From JAHEKD01 sp965215945 (GTDB taxonomy: Bacteria; Pseudomonadota; Gammaproteobacteria; Arenicellales; JAHEKD01), in NCBI GenBank assembly GCA_965215945.1, contig CBDCFC010000043.1, forward strand, positions 1-64,000: a stretch of DNA of 64,000 nt, in the 5' to 3' direction. The notes beneath the pieces are model-generated. The model was not told the DNA's origin. It did not search any database and was given only the letters and a program-made list of their open reading frames with translations. The position numbers and the translations under genes were made by a program. Of the stretch, positions 35,241-44,740 are shown piece by piece (within the stretch, counting starts at the first letter, position 1; each line of letters begins with the position of its first letter).

Positions 35241-36108
35241 CGGTTTCTCCAGCAACAGGAGAATTGCTCGGGTTTCTATTTGCCGGTATCGAAACCGTAT
35301 CTAGAAAGCCTGTCATGCCTAACCAATACAGTTCACTCAGTGCTAATAGTGTGGCCAGTGAACCATGTTCGGTCTGATCCGAAGATCTTGAAGCCTTGAG
35401 TCGGCACAGCGTCTGATAACGGATTACACCAACAAACACCTGATTTCGGTCAACAACAGGCAACTCATGGAAATCTTTCCATAATGGGTGCTTAATAATG
35501 TCGCGCTCGCTGGCCATGGCAGAAATAGTCGCAATCTCTGTGGACATAATCGATGCCACTGAAACTTGTTTATCTGCTTTGAATAATTCTTGGAAAGTAA
35601 GTACCCCAACAAGACAACGCTTATCATCGGTAACGTAAATATAATATCCTGCAGAGTCTACTTCAGTTTGGACTTGTTTTAGCGCATTCTTAATCAGGCA
35701 GTCCGACACTACTGATAGAGGCGATGGGTCCATCAGTTTTCCCGCACTGCCTTCAGGGTAGTCGAGCAACCTGCGCAGTTTTTTTGAATGTGTATCTGTT
35801 AGCACATCCAGCAATTGCTCTCGCTTTTCGACATTCAAGGCATTCATAAAAACAAGTTGGGTGTCAAAAGGAAGTTGTTGCAAGATTCCGGCGGCCGCAG
35901 GACTGCTCATATTGCCCAATATAAAACTGGCTGTTTTTGCTTGTACTTTCTGTAGACTTATCGCCGCTGATTGTGGATCAAGGCTTTCCAGTAATTTACT
36001 AAGCTCATGCCTATCAACATCATTTAATGCCTGAATTGCTTCAGTTGGGTGACTACTGAAAAACGTATCAATCAGTTTTTTTTCAAGCTCCATAGATGAA
36101 CTCTTCAT
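35230..36108 (-). CDS. MgtE-like N-domain/CBS protein without membrane part
   Basis: 292 residues. The helical repeat domain (10-120) and a CBS pair (130-235; LMDPSPLSVVSDCLIKNALKQV, ELPVVDRNQVFVGVIRY) match the cytosolic half of MgtE. A short C-terminal tail lacks transmembrane helices. It probably acts as a free regulatory subunit or Mg2+ sensor for the full MgtE encoded next, or is a truncated duplicate kept for regulation. Its ATG overlaps the end of the upstream channel gene by 4 bp. Confidence 0.75.
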   Translation of the reverse strand: MKSSSMELEKKLIDTFFSSHPTEAIQALNDVDRHELSKLLESLDPQSAAISLQKVQAKTASFILGNMSSPAAAGILQQLPFDTQLVFMNALNVEKREQLLDVLTDTHSKKLRRLLDYPEGSAGKLMDPSPLSVVSDCLIKNALKQVQTEVDSAGYYIYVTDDKRCLVGVLTFQELFKADKQVSVASIMSTEIATISAMASERDIIKHPLWKDFHELPVVDRNQVFVGVIRYQTLCRLKASRSSDQTEHGSLATLLALSELYWLGMTGFLDTVSIPANRNPSNSPVAGETDVN

Positions 36109-36926
36109 TTTAGCCGCATGGACATGGAAACATTAAATTGTTCTGCCGGAATCGTAATATATCCTTCCTTGGCATCCATTGAGATAGAGGTGGAGCCAAT
36201 TTCCGTAATCGTTCCTTCAATATCATTTATACGAATACGATCACCGACTTTATACTTACGCCGAATGTAATGGGCGGCGATGATGTTTGCGGTGGTTGTT
36301 TTTGCCCCAAGCCCAAATGACAACGCGGCAGCAAAAACAATTCCCGCCAGCAGTGTGATGGCCAGGGAAATCAAGATAGTGTTGTCAATGCCAAGTTGTT
36401 CAAGGGCAATGATTACAGCTAATGCAATGACCAGAGCCTGGACAAAGTAACCAAGTTGAGCAGAGCGTTCAAGGTCGTTAGAGACTGCTGCACGGGATAT
36501 AAATACGCGCACAATATCACCGACCCAGATACCTGCAAAAATGATGACAATGCCGGCAAATACTCGTGGAAGATAGGCTGTCACGTAACCAATTATTTTT
36601 GATACTGCCGGCAAACCTAGTGTTTCCAGTGATGCCGCCAGAAAGAAAAACAATATACACCAGTAAACAATACGTTCGGTTATTCGCGGTAGAGAGCGGT
36701 AAGGTTTTGACCCGGTTACCCGGGTGCTGATAGGCTGAGTTCTAGATAATCGGTTTACACCAAGTTGGGTGAGGCGGCGTGCCAGCACGCTTAATGCTCG
36801 TGCTATTAACCATCCAAGTAAAAGAAGTAATATTGCCCCGAGTAAGGTTGGCAGATATTCCAAGGATTGGTTAGCAACCTTAGATATTGATTCCGTTAGT
36901 GAACCGGTCCAATGATTAATATCCAA
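36105..36926 (-). CDS. Mechanosensitive-type ion channel family protein
   Basis: 273 residues with N-terminal membrane helix YLPTLLGAILLLLLGWLIARAL. Two more helix pairs follow (VYWCILFFFLAASLETLGL; YLPRVFAGIVIIFAGIWVGDIVR), then a small MscS-like beta domain (RRKYKVGDRIRINDIEGTITEIGSTSISM). The conserved helix repeats are those of the MscS-related TM-helix family. It may release ions or osmolytes on hypo-osmotic stress, which would suit an osmolyte-using organism. It is first in the three-gene Mg2+ operon. Confidence 0.75.
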   Translation of the reverse strand: MDINHWTGSLTESISKVANQSLEYLPTLLGAILLLLLGWLIARALSVLARRLTQLGVNRLSRTQPISTRVTGSKPYRSLPRITERIVYWCILFFFLAASLETLGLPAVSKIIGYVTAYLPRVFAGIVIIFAGIWVGDIVRVFISRAAVSNDLERSAQLGYFVQALVIALAVIIALEQLGIDNTILISLAITLLAGIVFAAALSFGLGAKTTTANIIAAHYIRRKYKVGDRIRINDIEGTITEIGSTSISMDAKEGYITIPAEQFNVSMSMRLK

Positions 36927-37299
36927 CTCACCTCCTCAAATTAGTAGTTTCTCTTCATATATCTACTGATCAAAATATTTAAACTATACACTACTGATAG
37001 ACAAAATACAGACGACTTCAACTTTAACAGGTGTGATATCGTCCATATGACGAACTGATACGCATACCAAATTCATATCAATCAGCGATTCACAGATCGA
37101 GACTACACAGTGACTATAATGTTCAATAATGGCACCTTTCAAATGTTTATTTGCGAAGGTTGAGCATCTTCAGTTTGATTTCATCCGCTTTGCAATTAAA
37201 GCTACGTTGAGAATAGGCGTCATCGCATAGTTTGTTCGTAGATTTACTCTAAGCCAATATTTAATGCTTTTTCGTGTATTTTTATGGAGTATTATCCCT

Positions 37300-37337
37300 A
37301 AAACCAGTTTTATATAACTCTACGAACCGGTTTTTTT
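37300..37337. terminator. Possible terminator; rest of the 36927-37445 gap is empty
   Basis: AAAACC-a-GTT (37300-37309) pairs with AAC-c-GGTTTT (37325-37334) with one mismatch and a 15-base loop, flanked by T on plus and by T on minus. It could end the nitrilase transcript (minus). The remaining 480 bases show no gene or repeat. Confidence 0.4.
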
Positions 37338-37445
37338 ATTTCATATGTCATTGACCGAATGTAACCCTATTCGGGAGATGTAATATCACATTTCATTTTT
37401 GCCATTTATCTTGTCTTGGGCAGACTTTAGACAACCTGAATACGG

Positions 37446-38396
37446 TTATTTATCGATGAACCATGCCCCTTTCTGTCGACGACGATCAACGGTAAGCTGT
37501 AACACATCTGGTCGTGAGTAGTGCCCGGATGGATCGAAATTTTGCCGTTCCTGGCGTACCTGTTCGTGATTGATTTGTGCGATGATTAACTCCTCCCGGT
37601 CTGTAACAGGCTCGATAATCCACTTACCATCGGGTCCACAGATACAGCTTCCGCCATTGTAGATAATTTCACCTATCGTACACATCTTGTCACGATGAGG
37701 AACCGTATCGGTAATGTCACTTTCACGAATAATGCTGCCAACAGAAAGGACATACGAGCGCGACTCACGCGCTATGAAACGCGTGATTTCTTCCGTGAGC
37801 ACTGATCCTCCCGGCCAGATCGCGACGTGCAAATCTTCTCCAGCAGCATAAAGTGCTGCTCGGGCGAGAGGCATCCAGTTTTCCCAACAATTTAATGCAC
37901 CCACCGTAAACGGTCCGACCGGATGCGTGACGAGTCCCGCACCGTCACCACAACCCCAGCTAAGACGCTCTTCATAGGTTGGCATGAGCTTGCGATGAAT
38001 TGACGCGATTTGACCGGTTGTATCAATGAAAACGCAGGAGCAGTAAATTGTATGACCGCCCCGATCTCTCGCACGTTCAGCAATCCCGAGGACGACTGCC
38101 ACCTTTCGCTCACTGGCAATTTTACAGATCGAACACAGATGACCGTCCTCTATCGAAACTGATTGTTCGAGGTAGGCCGCGTGAAGTTCTTTTTGCACGG
38201 CTGAATCGAACCGTGCCGCATCGGTGCGTGTCAGCCACAATGGATAGGCAGGCAAAAATGTCTCTCCGAATGCAACCAGCTCCGCACCGGAGTCGGCACA
38301 TTTCTCAATGGTTTCTAGGATTTTCATTGTGGTTGCAAGGCGATCAAGGAAAACCGGTGCGATCTGTGCAGCAGCCACTTTTAGAGAGTCATTCAA
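37446..38396 (-). CDS. Nitrilase-type carbon-nitrogen hydrolase
   Basis: 316-residue hydrolase with the triad Glu45 (GETFLP), Lys136 (HRKLMPTYEERL) and Cys170 (LNCWENW). CWENWMPLAR and AIWPG are the hallmarks of true nitrilases, which turn nitriles into acid plus ammonia, rather than amidases or beta-ureidopropionases. Length is near the 310-350 norm. It is a single gene without obvious partners; substrate unknown. Confidence 0.82.
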   Translation of the reverse strand: MNDSLKVAAAQIAPVFLDRLATTMKILETIEKCADSGAELVAFGETFLPAYPLWLTRTDAARFDSAVQKELHAAYLEQSVSIEDGHLCSICKIASERKVAVVLGIAERARDRGGHTIYCSCVFIDTTGQIASIHRKLMPTYEERLSWGCGDGAGLVTHPVGPFTVGALNCWENWMPLARAALYAAGEDLHVAIWPGGSVLTEEITRFIARESRSYVLSVGSIIRESDITDTVPHRDKMCTIGEIIYNGGSCICGPDGKWIIEPVTDREELIIAQINHEQVRQERQNFDPSGHYSRPDVLQLTVDRRRQKGAWFIDK

Positions 38397-38743
38397 TTAA
38401 ATTTCTCGATTATCATATTTGTTTCTAAGACATGAGAATAAAGCACTACGCAGATTAACATTTGCCTATACTCTGTGTTACGTATTTCATCTTCTTCAAT
38501 CCAAGAATGACTTTGCCCTCATGCGCCATCATAAGCATCTAATCCGATTGAACATAATTGTTATGTTTTATCTTGTTGAAAAAATCCCAATTCATTAAAT
38601 GTCTATAAATGGTTCGGTTTTGGGACATTTTTTGGATAGCAAAATAATAGCTAAAATCATATCAAAATGTGTCTTTAAATTCGCCCCAGAATTAATTTCT
38701 GCAATTAATTCGCTTGGGTTCACATAGTGAACTCGGTTTGTGA
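38397..38743. other. Gene-free gap between nitrilase and ferredoxin genes
   Basis: The AT-rich 347-bp stretch holds no coding frame. The only item noted is TTTTGGGACATTT (38618-38630), whose core TTTGGGACATT recurs inverted at 40234-40244 before glyA. No terminator is visible for the minus-strand ferredoxin gene. Confidence 0.3.
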
Positions 38744-39065
38744 CTATTCTTCGAAGTATTTCTCGAATTTATTTTCAACATCTTTGTATTCATCAGCGTC
38801 TGGTGGTTCTTCGCCTTTGATGCTGATGTTTGGCCAGATTTGCGAGTATTTGGTATTTAACCTCCAACCATTTATCGGCTTCTGGCTCAGTGTCCGAAAG
38901 GATTGCTTCAGGCGGGCATTCCGGTTCACAAACACCGCAATCTATGCATTCATCAGGGTGAATGACCAGCATATTCGGGCCCTCATAAAAGCAGTCGACA
39001 GGACATACTTCAACACAATCTTGATATTTGCAACGAATGCAATCTTCGGTCACTACATAAGTCAT
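38744..39065 (-). pseudogene. fdxA: 7Fe-8S ferredoxin FdxA, one-base frameshift
   Basis: The frame from ATG 39065 encodes the FdxA N-terminus: MTYVVTEDCIRCKYQDCVEVCPVDCFYEG and HPDECIDCGVCEPECP, with all cluster cysteines. At GAGGTT (extra base among 38861-38862) it shifts and ends wrongly at 38793. Dropping one G restores LNTKYSQIWPNISIKGEE through FEKYFEE, stop at 38744, giving the canonical 106-107 residues. FdxA is widely conserved, so a sequencing indel is at least as likely as real loss. The first 68 residues, holding both clusters, are intact either way. Confidence 0.85.
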
Positions 39066-39157
39066 GCTATTTCATCTTTAGTGATATAGGTTCGGTGCTG
39101 ATTATAACGATTTATAATTTGAAATCACGCCTCAGTGACATTAGCTAGCAAAACGCA

Positions 39158-39463
39158 CTATGCCGCTTCAGCGATAGTCAGACTCAAGCCATCCAGTGAT
39201 TCATCATAAATGATTTGGCAACTGAGTCTGGAGCGTTCCTCAGAATCAGGTAGTTCATTGAGTAATTCGATTTCCTGTTCCTGAGCAGGGTAGAGTTTTT
39301 TTAGCCATGGTTCATCAACATACACATGACAGCTGGCGCATTCACATAACCCATCACAAATGCCCTGCATAAAACCATACTCACGGATGATTTCCATCAC
39401 CCGCCAGCCTTCCACAGTATCAAGAGAGTGTCTTTCCCCTTGTTGGTCTGTCAAATAAATCAT
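39158..39463 (-). CDS. 2Fe-2S ferredoxin (adrenodoxin type)
   Basis: 101 residues. Cluster ligands Cys36, Cys42, Cys45 and Cys82 follow the C-x5-C-x2-C-x36-C spacing of putidaredoxin/adrenodoxin-like ferredoxins (CASCHVYV). Such ferredoxins feed cytochromes P450 or Rieske-type oxygenases. It is paired with FdxA on the minus strand and divergent from the XRE-cupin regulator. A role as electron carrier for a betaine demethylase outside the window is possible but not shown. Confidence 0.85.
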   Translation of the reverse strand: MIYLTDQQGERHSLDTVEGWRVMEIIREYGFMQGICDGLCECASCHVYVDEPWLKKLYPAQEQEIELLNELPDSEERSRLSCQIIYDESLDGLSLTIAEAA

Positions 39464-39540
39464 ACTGCTTTAATCCATTTTAGTTGGCTACTTTCAATGA
39501 GTTTACCAGCATTATAGTGCAATGCACAAAATACTTTATT

Positions 39541-39557
39541 GACACAGATCAAGTGTC
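39541..39557. promoter_or_regulatory. Candidate operator between ferredoxin and XRE-cupin genes
   Basis: GACAC-agatcaa-GTGTC is an inverted repeat in the 157-bp divergent gap, 64 bp before ATG 39621. XRE-family regulators often bind their own promoter, so it may be an autoregulatory site. Confidence 0.35.
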
Positions 39558-39620
39558 TGTTCTTTTCATCGAACGTATTGTATCCTAGTAGGCTGTATTC
39601 GTAAATTAAAAAGAACGATT

Positions 39621-40223
39621 ATGCCGATAAAAAAAACACCCAAAGAACAGTCTCCTCATTCTGAGCAGCTTGGTAAAACTATTTCCAGACTGAGGCAGGC
39701 ATACAATTTATCTTTGGGAGAGCTGTCAGAACAGTCTGGTGTCGCTAAATCAATTATTTCCCAAATTGAAAAGAACGAAACTAACCCGACGTTAAGCACG
39801 ATTGACCGGCTTAGCTCAGCCCTGGAAGTCTCCGTCGATGAAATGTTGCGTTGTGACACTCAGCCTAAATTCATTCAGCATCAGAAATTGGCTGGAACAC
39901 CCTTATTAACCTCAGAAGACGGGCTGGTCACCTTGTCGATTATCGGTTGGCTAAAAACGGTTGAATGGGTACAAGTTTATGATTATCGCTCCCAATCTGG
40001 CGGTGTGCTTGAGTCAGAACCACATGCACCGGGTTCAGTCGAAAGTTTATCTTTGTTTTCTGGCGTGGTGGAAATCACTGTCGGAGATGAAACTCAAGTC
40101 CTCAGGCCCGGTGAAACCTGGCGTTACCGCGGTGATTTGCCCCATAAACTGGTGAATGTCAGCGATGAATCGGCACATGCTACCATGGTCAATATACTAA
40201 AGGAACCTCTGTACAAGTCGTGA
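39621..40223 (+). CDS. XRE-family regulator with C-terminal cupin
   Basis: 200 residues. The helix-turn-helix is at about 15-70 (LSLGELSEQSGVAKSIISQIEKNETNPTLSTIDRLSSAL). A cupin_2 domain at 115-195 (SVESLSLFSGVVEITVGDET; RPGETWRYRGDLPHKLVN) would bind a small ligand or metal. This architecture often regulates amino acid or polyamine catabolism in response to a metabolite. It lies 274 bp upstream of the glyA-sdaA-sox operon on the same strand and is the best local candidate for its regulator. Confidence 0.82.
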   Translation: MPIKKTPKEQSPHSEQLGKTISRLRQAYNLSLGELSEQSGVAKSIISQIEKNETNPTLSTIDRLSSALEVSVDEMLRCDTQPKFIQHQKLAGTPLLTSEDGLVTLSIIGWLKTVEWVQVYDYRSQSGGVLESEPHAPGSVESLSLFSGVVEITVGDETQVLRPGETWRYRGDLPHKLVNVSDESAHATMVNILKEPLYKS

Positions 40224-40497
40224 CTGATTAACTAATGTCCCAAATAATCAATATCTGCGTTGCGAAACTTATCAATAGCTAGCTATTAATTTCATTTAGC
40301 ACCTTAGTCCTGATGATTTTGAATCAAGATTTAATTCAGTCAGACTGGCACATAGATTCCTGAAATCGACTACCACAGGTTGAGATGCGTAATTAGTGAA
40401 CCTAATGCTTTAATTTGTATAATTAATTTGGGTATATTCGCTCTATTGAATAATATTGCTGTTCGCGTATTTTTTGGACACTTTTTAGGAGACCGCC

Positions 40498-41758
40498 ATG
40501 TTCGACAGTTCACAAACCATTGCCGATTTTGATCCGGAATTAGCCGAGGCGCTAAGCGATGAGCGCACTCGCCAGGAGCAGCACATCGAACTGATAGCAT
40601 CCGAGAATTACACCAGCCCGCGTGTACTTGAGGCGCAGGGTTCGGTGCTAACCAATAAATATGCAGAAGGCTATCCTGCCAAGCGATATTATGGTGGTTG
40701 TGAATATGTCGATAAGGCAGAGGCCTTAGCGATTGAGCGGGCAAAACAGTTATTCGGTGCCGACTATGCTAACGTTCAACCGCACTCTGGTTCATCCGCT
40801 AACGCCGCAGCATACATGGCATTGGCTGAGCCGGGTGATACTGTATTAGGCATGAGTCTTGCTCACGGTGGTCACCTGACTCATGGCGCTAGTGTTAATT
40901 TTTCTGGAAAACTCTACAATGCAGTGCAGTATGGATTACATCCTGAAACGGGTGATATCGATTATGAGCAGGTTCAAGCCCTAGCCAAAGAACATAAACC
41001 TAAATTAATTGTGGCCGGTTTTTCAGCTTTCTCCGGCATTGTTGATTGGCAGCGTTTTCGTGACATTGCCGATGAAGTCGGTGCTTATTTATTTGTCGAT
41101 ATGGCGCACGTTGCTGGTCTGGTTGCAGTGGGTTTATACCCTAATCCGGTACCGATCGCCGATGTATGTACTACCACAACACATAAAACCTTACGCGGTC
41201 CACGCAGTGGCTTGATTTTATGCAAAGCTAATCCTGAACTTGAGAAAAAAATTCAATTCCCTGGTTTTCCCGGGCTTGCAAGGTGGGCCTTTAATGCATG
41301 TTATTGCTGCCAAGGCGGTTGCTTTCAAGGAGGCCCTCGAACCTGAATTTAAAGATTACCAAGAACAAGTATTGAAAAATGCCAAAGCCATGGTTGCTAC
41401 ATTTAAAGAACGTGGTTACAAAATCGTTTCAGATGGCACTGAAAACCATTTATTTCTGTTGGATTTAATTGACAAAGACATTACCGGTAAAGATGCTGAT
41501 GCAGCTTTAGGTCGTGCTCACATTACCGTAAACAAAAACTCAGTGCCAAACGATCCACGTTCACCTTTTGTAACCAGCGGTCTGCGTATTGGCTCACCCG
41601 CAGCTACGACTCGCGGTTTTAAAGAAGCCGAAATGTCACAAGTTGCGAACATGATTTGTGATGTTCTGGATAATATGGGAGATGAATCGATGATTGATAG
41701 CACACGAGCCAAAGTCGCTGAACTTTGTTCACGCTTTCCTGTTTATCGGGAAGCTTGA
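40498..41758 (+). pseudogene. glyA: Serine hydroxymethyltransferase, one-base frameshift
   Basis: The first frame (40498-41346) gives residues 1-250 including PHSGSSANAAAYMAL and the PLP Lys230 in TTTHKTLRG. At a seven-A run (41245-41251) the frame breaks, and the rest continues in the +1 frame (FNSLVFPGLQGGPLMHVIAAKA ...) to stop 41758. Removing one A restores a normal 419-residue enzyme. GlyA converts glycine + 5,10-methylene-THF to serine, using the methylene-THF and glycine made by the sarcosine oxidase encoded downstream. The context argues that the gene is functional and the indel is an error; true inactivation would break the pathway unless another glyA exists. AGGAG precedes the ATG. 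Confidence 0.85.
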
Positions 41759-41779
41759 TTACATAACTGTGCTGATCTA

Positions 41780-43156
41780 ATGGCAATCAGCGTTTTTGAT
41801 TTGTTCAAAATTGGTATAGGCCCGTCGTCTTCGCATACCGTTGGGCCTATGCGTGCGTCCAACCTTTTCTTAAAGCGTCTGCAAGAAGACGGTGTATTCG
41901 ATCAGGTTCATCGAGTCAAGACAGAATTATTTGGTTCGCTGGGAGCTACGGGTAAAGGCCACGGTAGTGATGCAGCGGTTTTATTGGGCCTAGAAGGTCA
42001 CGAACCTGATGTTATAGATCCAAATGCAGTTGGAAGTACTCTGCGGCGAATCCGCCGCGACAATCAACTGTGTTTGAACAGTGTTCGTATGATCGATTTC
42101 TTTGAGCCTGAAGATTTGATCATGCACAAACGTAAATCCCTGGAATATCATCCCAATGGCATGCGGGTTTATGCCTTAAATGAAAATGGCGATAACATCT
42201 GCCGGCGTGATTATTATTCTGTTGGGGGTGGTTTTGTTGTTGATGAAGATGCAGTGGGTGCAGACCGCATAAAAGAAGACGATACTAGGCTTCCTTATCA
42301 GTATGGATCAGCCGAGGAGCTTCTTAAACTGTGTAATGAACATGGCTTGCGTATCAGCGATTTGATGATGGAGAATGAAAAATCCTGGCGTACTGAGCAG
42401 GAAGTAAAATCTGAACTATTGAAAATCTGGCGCACCATGAAAGAGTGTGTCAGTGCTGGTATTCAGGCTGAAGGCGTCTTGCCTGGTGGCATGAAAGTGA
42501 AACGGCGTGCCAAGCGTTTGCATCAACTTTTGATTGCCGATAAAAGTGAAACGCCGGATCCACTCAGTGCGATGGATTGGGTCAATCTTTATGCGTTGGC
42601 AGTAAACGAAGAAAATGCTGCCGGCGGCCGTGTCGTTACCGCTCCAACCAATGGTGCCGCGGGTATAGTACCGGCCGTTTTGCATTATTATGCCAATTAC
42701 TATCGCAGCGCCGATGATGATAATATTGTCCGCTTTCTGCTTACAGCGGGAGCGATTGGCAGCCTTTACAAAATGAATGCATCAATCTCTGGCGCAGAAG
42801 TGGGTTGCCAGGGAGAAGTTGGTTCGGCCTGTTCCATGGCGGCAGGTGGTTTAGCAGAAGTTTTAGGTGGCACAGTTGAACAAATAGAGAACGCTGCTGA
42901 GATAGCGATGGAACACAATCTTGGTTTAACATGCGATCCGATTGGCGGTTTAGTGCAGGTTCCATGCATTGAGCGTAATGCAATTGCTTCAACCAAAGCG
43001 ATTAATGCAGCGCGGATGGCGCTGCGGGGAGATGGTACACATTTTGTTTCGCTGGATAAAGTCATCAAAACCATGCGCGAAACCGGTGCCGATATGAAAA
43101 CTAAATACAAAGAGACAGCCCGCGGCGGGTTGGCCGTTAACGTTATAGAGTGTTAA
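41780..43156 (+). CDS. sdaA: L-serine ammonia-lyase (single-chain, iron-sulfur)
   Basis: 458 residues, the normal size for SdaA/SdaB. The N-terminal half begins VFDLFKIGIGPSSSHTVGPM. The C-terminal half has APTNGAAGIVPAVLHYY and the 4Fe-4S cysteines in GSACSMAAGG, LTCDPIGG and QVPCIERNA. It deaminates serine to pyruvate and ammonia, completing the glycine to serine to pyruvate route. It starts 21 bp after glyA and 7 bp before soxB, within one operon; pseudomonads show the same glyA/soxBDAG/serine dehydratase grouping. Confidence 0.92.
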   Translation: MAISVFDLFKIGIGPSSSHTVGPMRASNLFLKRLQEDGVFDQVHRVKTELFGSLGATGKGHGSDAAVLLGLEGHEPDVIDPNAVGSTLRRIRRDNQLCLNSVRMIDFFEPEDLIMHKRKSLEYHPNGMRVYALNENGDNICRRDYYSVGGGFVVDEDAVGADRIKEDDTRLPYQYGSAEELLKLCNEHGLRISDLMMENEKSWRTEQEVKSELLKIWRTMKECVSAGIQAEGVLPGGMKVKRRAKRLHQLLIADKSETPDPLSAMDWVNLYALAVNEENAAGGRVVTAPTNGAAGIVPAVLHYYANYYRSADDDNIVRFLLTAGAIGSLYKMNASISGAEVGCQGEVGSACSMAAGGLAEVLGGTVEQIENAAEIAMEHNLGLTCDPIGGLVQVPCIERNAIASTKAINAARMALRGDGTHFVSLDKVIKTMRETGADMKTKYKETARGGLAVNVIEC

Positions 43157-43163
43157 GTTTTTA

Positions 43164-44414
43164 ATGCAAAAATATTCAATATTTTCACTAGCGAAAAACG
43201 CACTAAGTTATCACCAAAACTGGGAGCAGGCCTGGCGTAGTCCTGAACCAAAATCGCAATATGATGCCATTATTGTTGGCGGTGGCGGCCACGGTTTGGC
43301 GACGGCTTATTATTTGGCCAAAGAGCACGGCATGACTAATATCGCTGTGCTTGAAAAGGGCTGGATCGGTGGGGGTAACACGGGTAGAAATACTACAATT
43401 GTTCGTTCTAACTATCTTTGGGACGAAGCGGCGCATCTTTATGAAAAAGCGATGAAGCTATGGGAAGGTCTAAGTCAGGACTTAAACTACAACGTGATGT
43501 TTTCCCAGCGCGGTGTATTCAATCTTGGTCATACCCTGCAAGATATGCGTGACATTGAGCGTCGTGTCAATGCCAACCGATTAAACGGTATTGATGGCGT
43601 TGTCATGAACGCCGAGGAAATTAAAGAACGAATTCCAATTATCAATACTTCACCTAATGCGCGCTATCCGATTCTGGGTGCCTCTTTTCAGCCTCGTGGG
43701 GGTGTGGCTCGCCATGATGCGGTGGCCTGGGGCTTTGCCCGTGGTGCTGATGCCCGAGGCGTAGACATCATTCAAAATTGTGAGGTCACCGGTTTCAGAC
43801 GAGAAAACGGTGCTGTGATTGGTGTTGAAACCAGCAAGGGATTAATTAAATCAAAAAAAGTCGGTGTGGTCGCGGCGGGTCATTCCAGTGTTATTGCCCA
43901 AATGGCGGAGCTAAGAATGCCGATTGAGAGTCATCCATTACAGGCTTTAGTGTCTGAACCGATGAAACCCGTTCTGGATACAGTTGTAATGTCCAATGCC
44001 GTGCATGGCTATGTCAGTCAATCAGATAAAGGCGAGTTGGTCATCGGTGCCGGTGTCGATGCCTACACCGGGTATGGACAACGTGGGAGTTTGTCAATTA
44101 TTGAAGGAAATATTGCTGCAATTGTTGAGCTTTTCCCAATTTTTTCCAGAGTACGACAGCTGCGTCAGTGGGGCGGCATTGTCGATGTTTGTCCTGATGC
44201 CTGCCCGATCATTAGCAAAACAGATGTTAAAGGTTTGTATTTTAATTGCGGTTGGGGTACCGGCGGTTTTAAGGCAACGCCAGGTTCGGGGTGGGTGTTT
44301 GCACATACGATTGCCAAAGACGAACCACATGAGCTCAATGCTGCTTTTGATGTAAATAGATTTTATTCCGGAGCGCTTATCGATGAACATGGTGCAGCCG
44401 GTGTTGCTCACTGA
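43164..44414 (+). CDS. soxB: Heterotetrameric sarcosine oxidase, beta subunit
   Basis: 416-residue flavoprotein subunit oxidising sarcosine to glycine. The N-terminal FAD site is IIVGGGGHGLATAYYLA. TGRNTTIVRSNY and His184 in GGVARHDAVAWG match the position of covalent FMN attachment in the family. C-terminal CGWGTGGFKATPGSGW is also typical. The methyl carbon is released as formaldehyde or captured as methylene-THF in the alpha subunit. It is 7 bp after sdaA and 17 bp before soxD. Confidence 0.92.
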   Translation: MQKYSIFSLAKNALSYHQNWEQAWRSPEPKSQYDAIIVGGGGHGLATAYYLAKEHGMTNIAVLEKGWIGGGNTGRNTTIVRSNYLWDEAAHLYEKAMKLWEGLSQDLNYNVMFSQRGVFNLGHTLQDMRDIERRVNANRLNGIDGVVMNAEEIKERIPIINTSPNARYPILGASFQPRGGVARHDAVAWGFARGADARGVDIIQNCEVTGFRRENGAVIGVETSKGLIKSKKVGVVAAGHSSVIAQMAELRMPIESHPLQALVSEPMKPVLDTVVMSNAVHGYVSQSDKGELVIGAGVDAYTGYGQRGSLSIIEGNIAAIVELFPIFSRVRQLRQWGGIVDVCPDACPIISKTDVKGLYFNCGWGTGGFKATPGSGWVFAHTIAKDEPHELNAAFDVNRFYSGALIDEHGAAGVAH

Positions 44415-44431
44415 TAGTTGAGATAATCCAG

Positions 44432-44740
44432 ATGTTACAAATAACCTGCCCTTATTGTGGACCTCGCGACCAGGACGAATTTACCTTCGGTGGCGAAGCC
44501 CATATTGTGCGCCCTTTAGATCCTGATGCCCTGAGTGAAAAACAATGGGGTGATTATTTATTTATGCGCGAGAATCCCAAGGGTAATCATAAAGAACAAT
44601 GGTGTCACAGTGCAGCTTGTGGCAAATGGTTTAACGTGGTGCGCGATACAGTGACTTATGAAATCAAGGCGGTTTATAAAGTCGGTGAGCAAGCACCGGA
44701 GGAAGAAACCCGTAAATCGCATCAGTCGGAGGACGGTTAA
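44432..44740 (+). CDS. soxD: Sarcosine oxidase, delta subunit
   Basis: 102 residues. CPYCGPRDQDEF with the zinc-binding cysteines, FMRENPKGNHKEQWCHSAACGKWFNVVRDT, and the length match SoxD. It assembles with the beta and alpha subunits. Its stop overlaps the ATG of soxA by one base. Confidence 0.93.
   Translation: MLQITCPYCGPRDQDEFTFGGEAHIVRPLDPDALSEKQWGDYLFMRENPKGNHKEQWCHSAACGKWFNVVRDTVTYEIKAVYKVGEQAPEEETRKSHQSEDG

Noticed and set aside
39539..39580. TTGACA at 39539 as a -35 box for the XRE-cupin gene
   Set aside because: No -10 hexamer is at a workable distance; the nearest TATCCT is more than 30 bases away.
40224..40497. Glycine riboswitch before glyA
   Set aside because: No recognisable aptamer fold or paired helices were seen; the gap is AT-rich and unstructured apart from the short shared motif.
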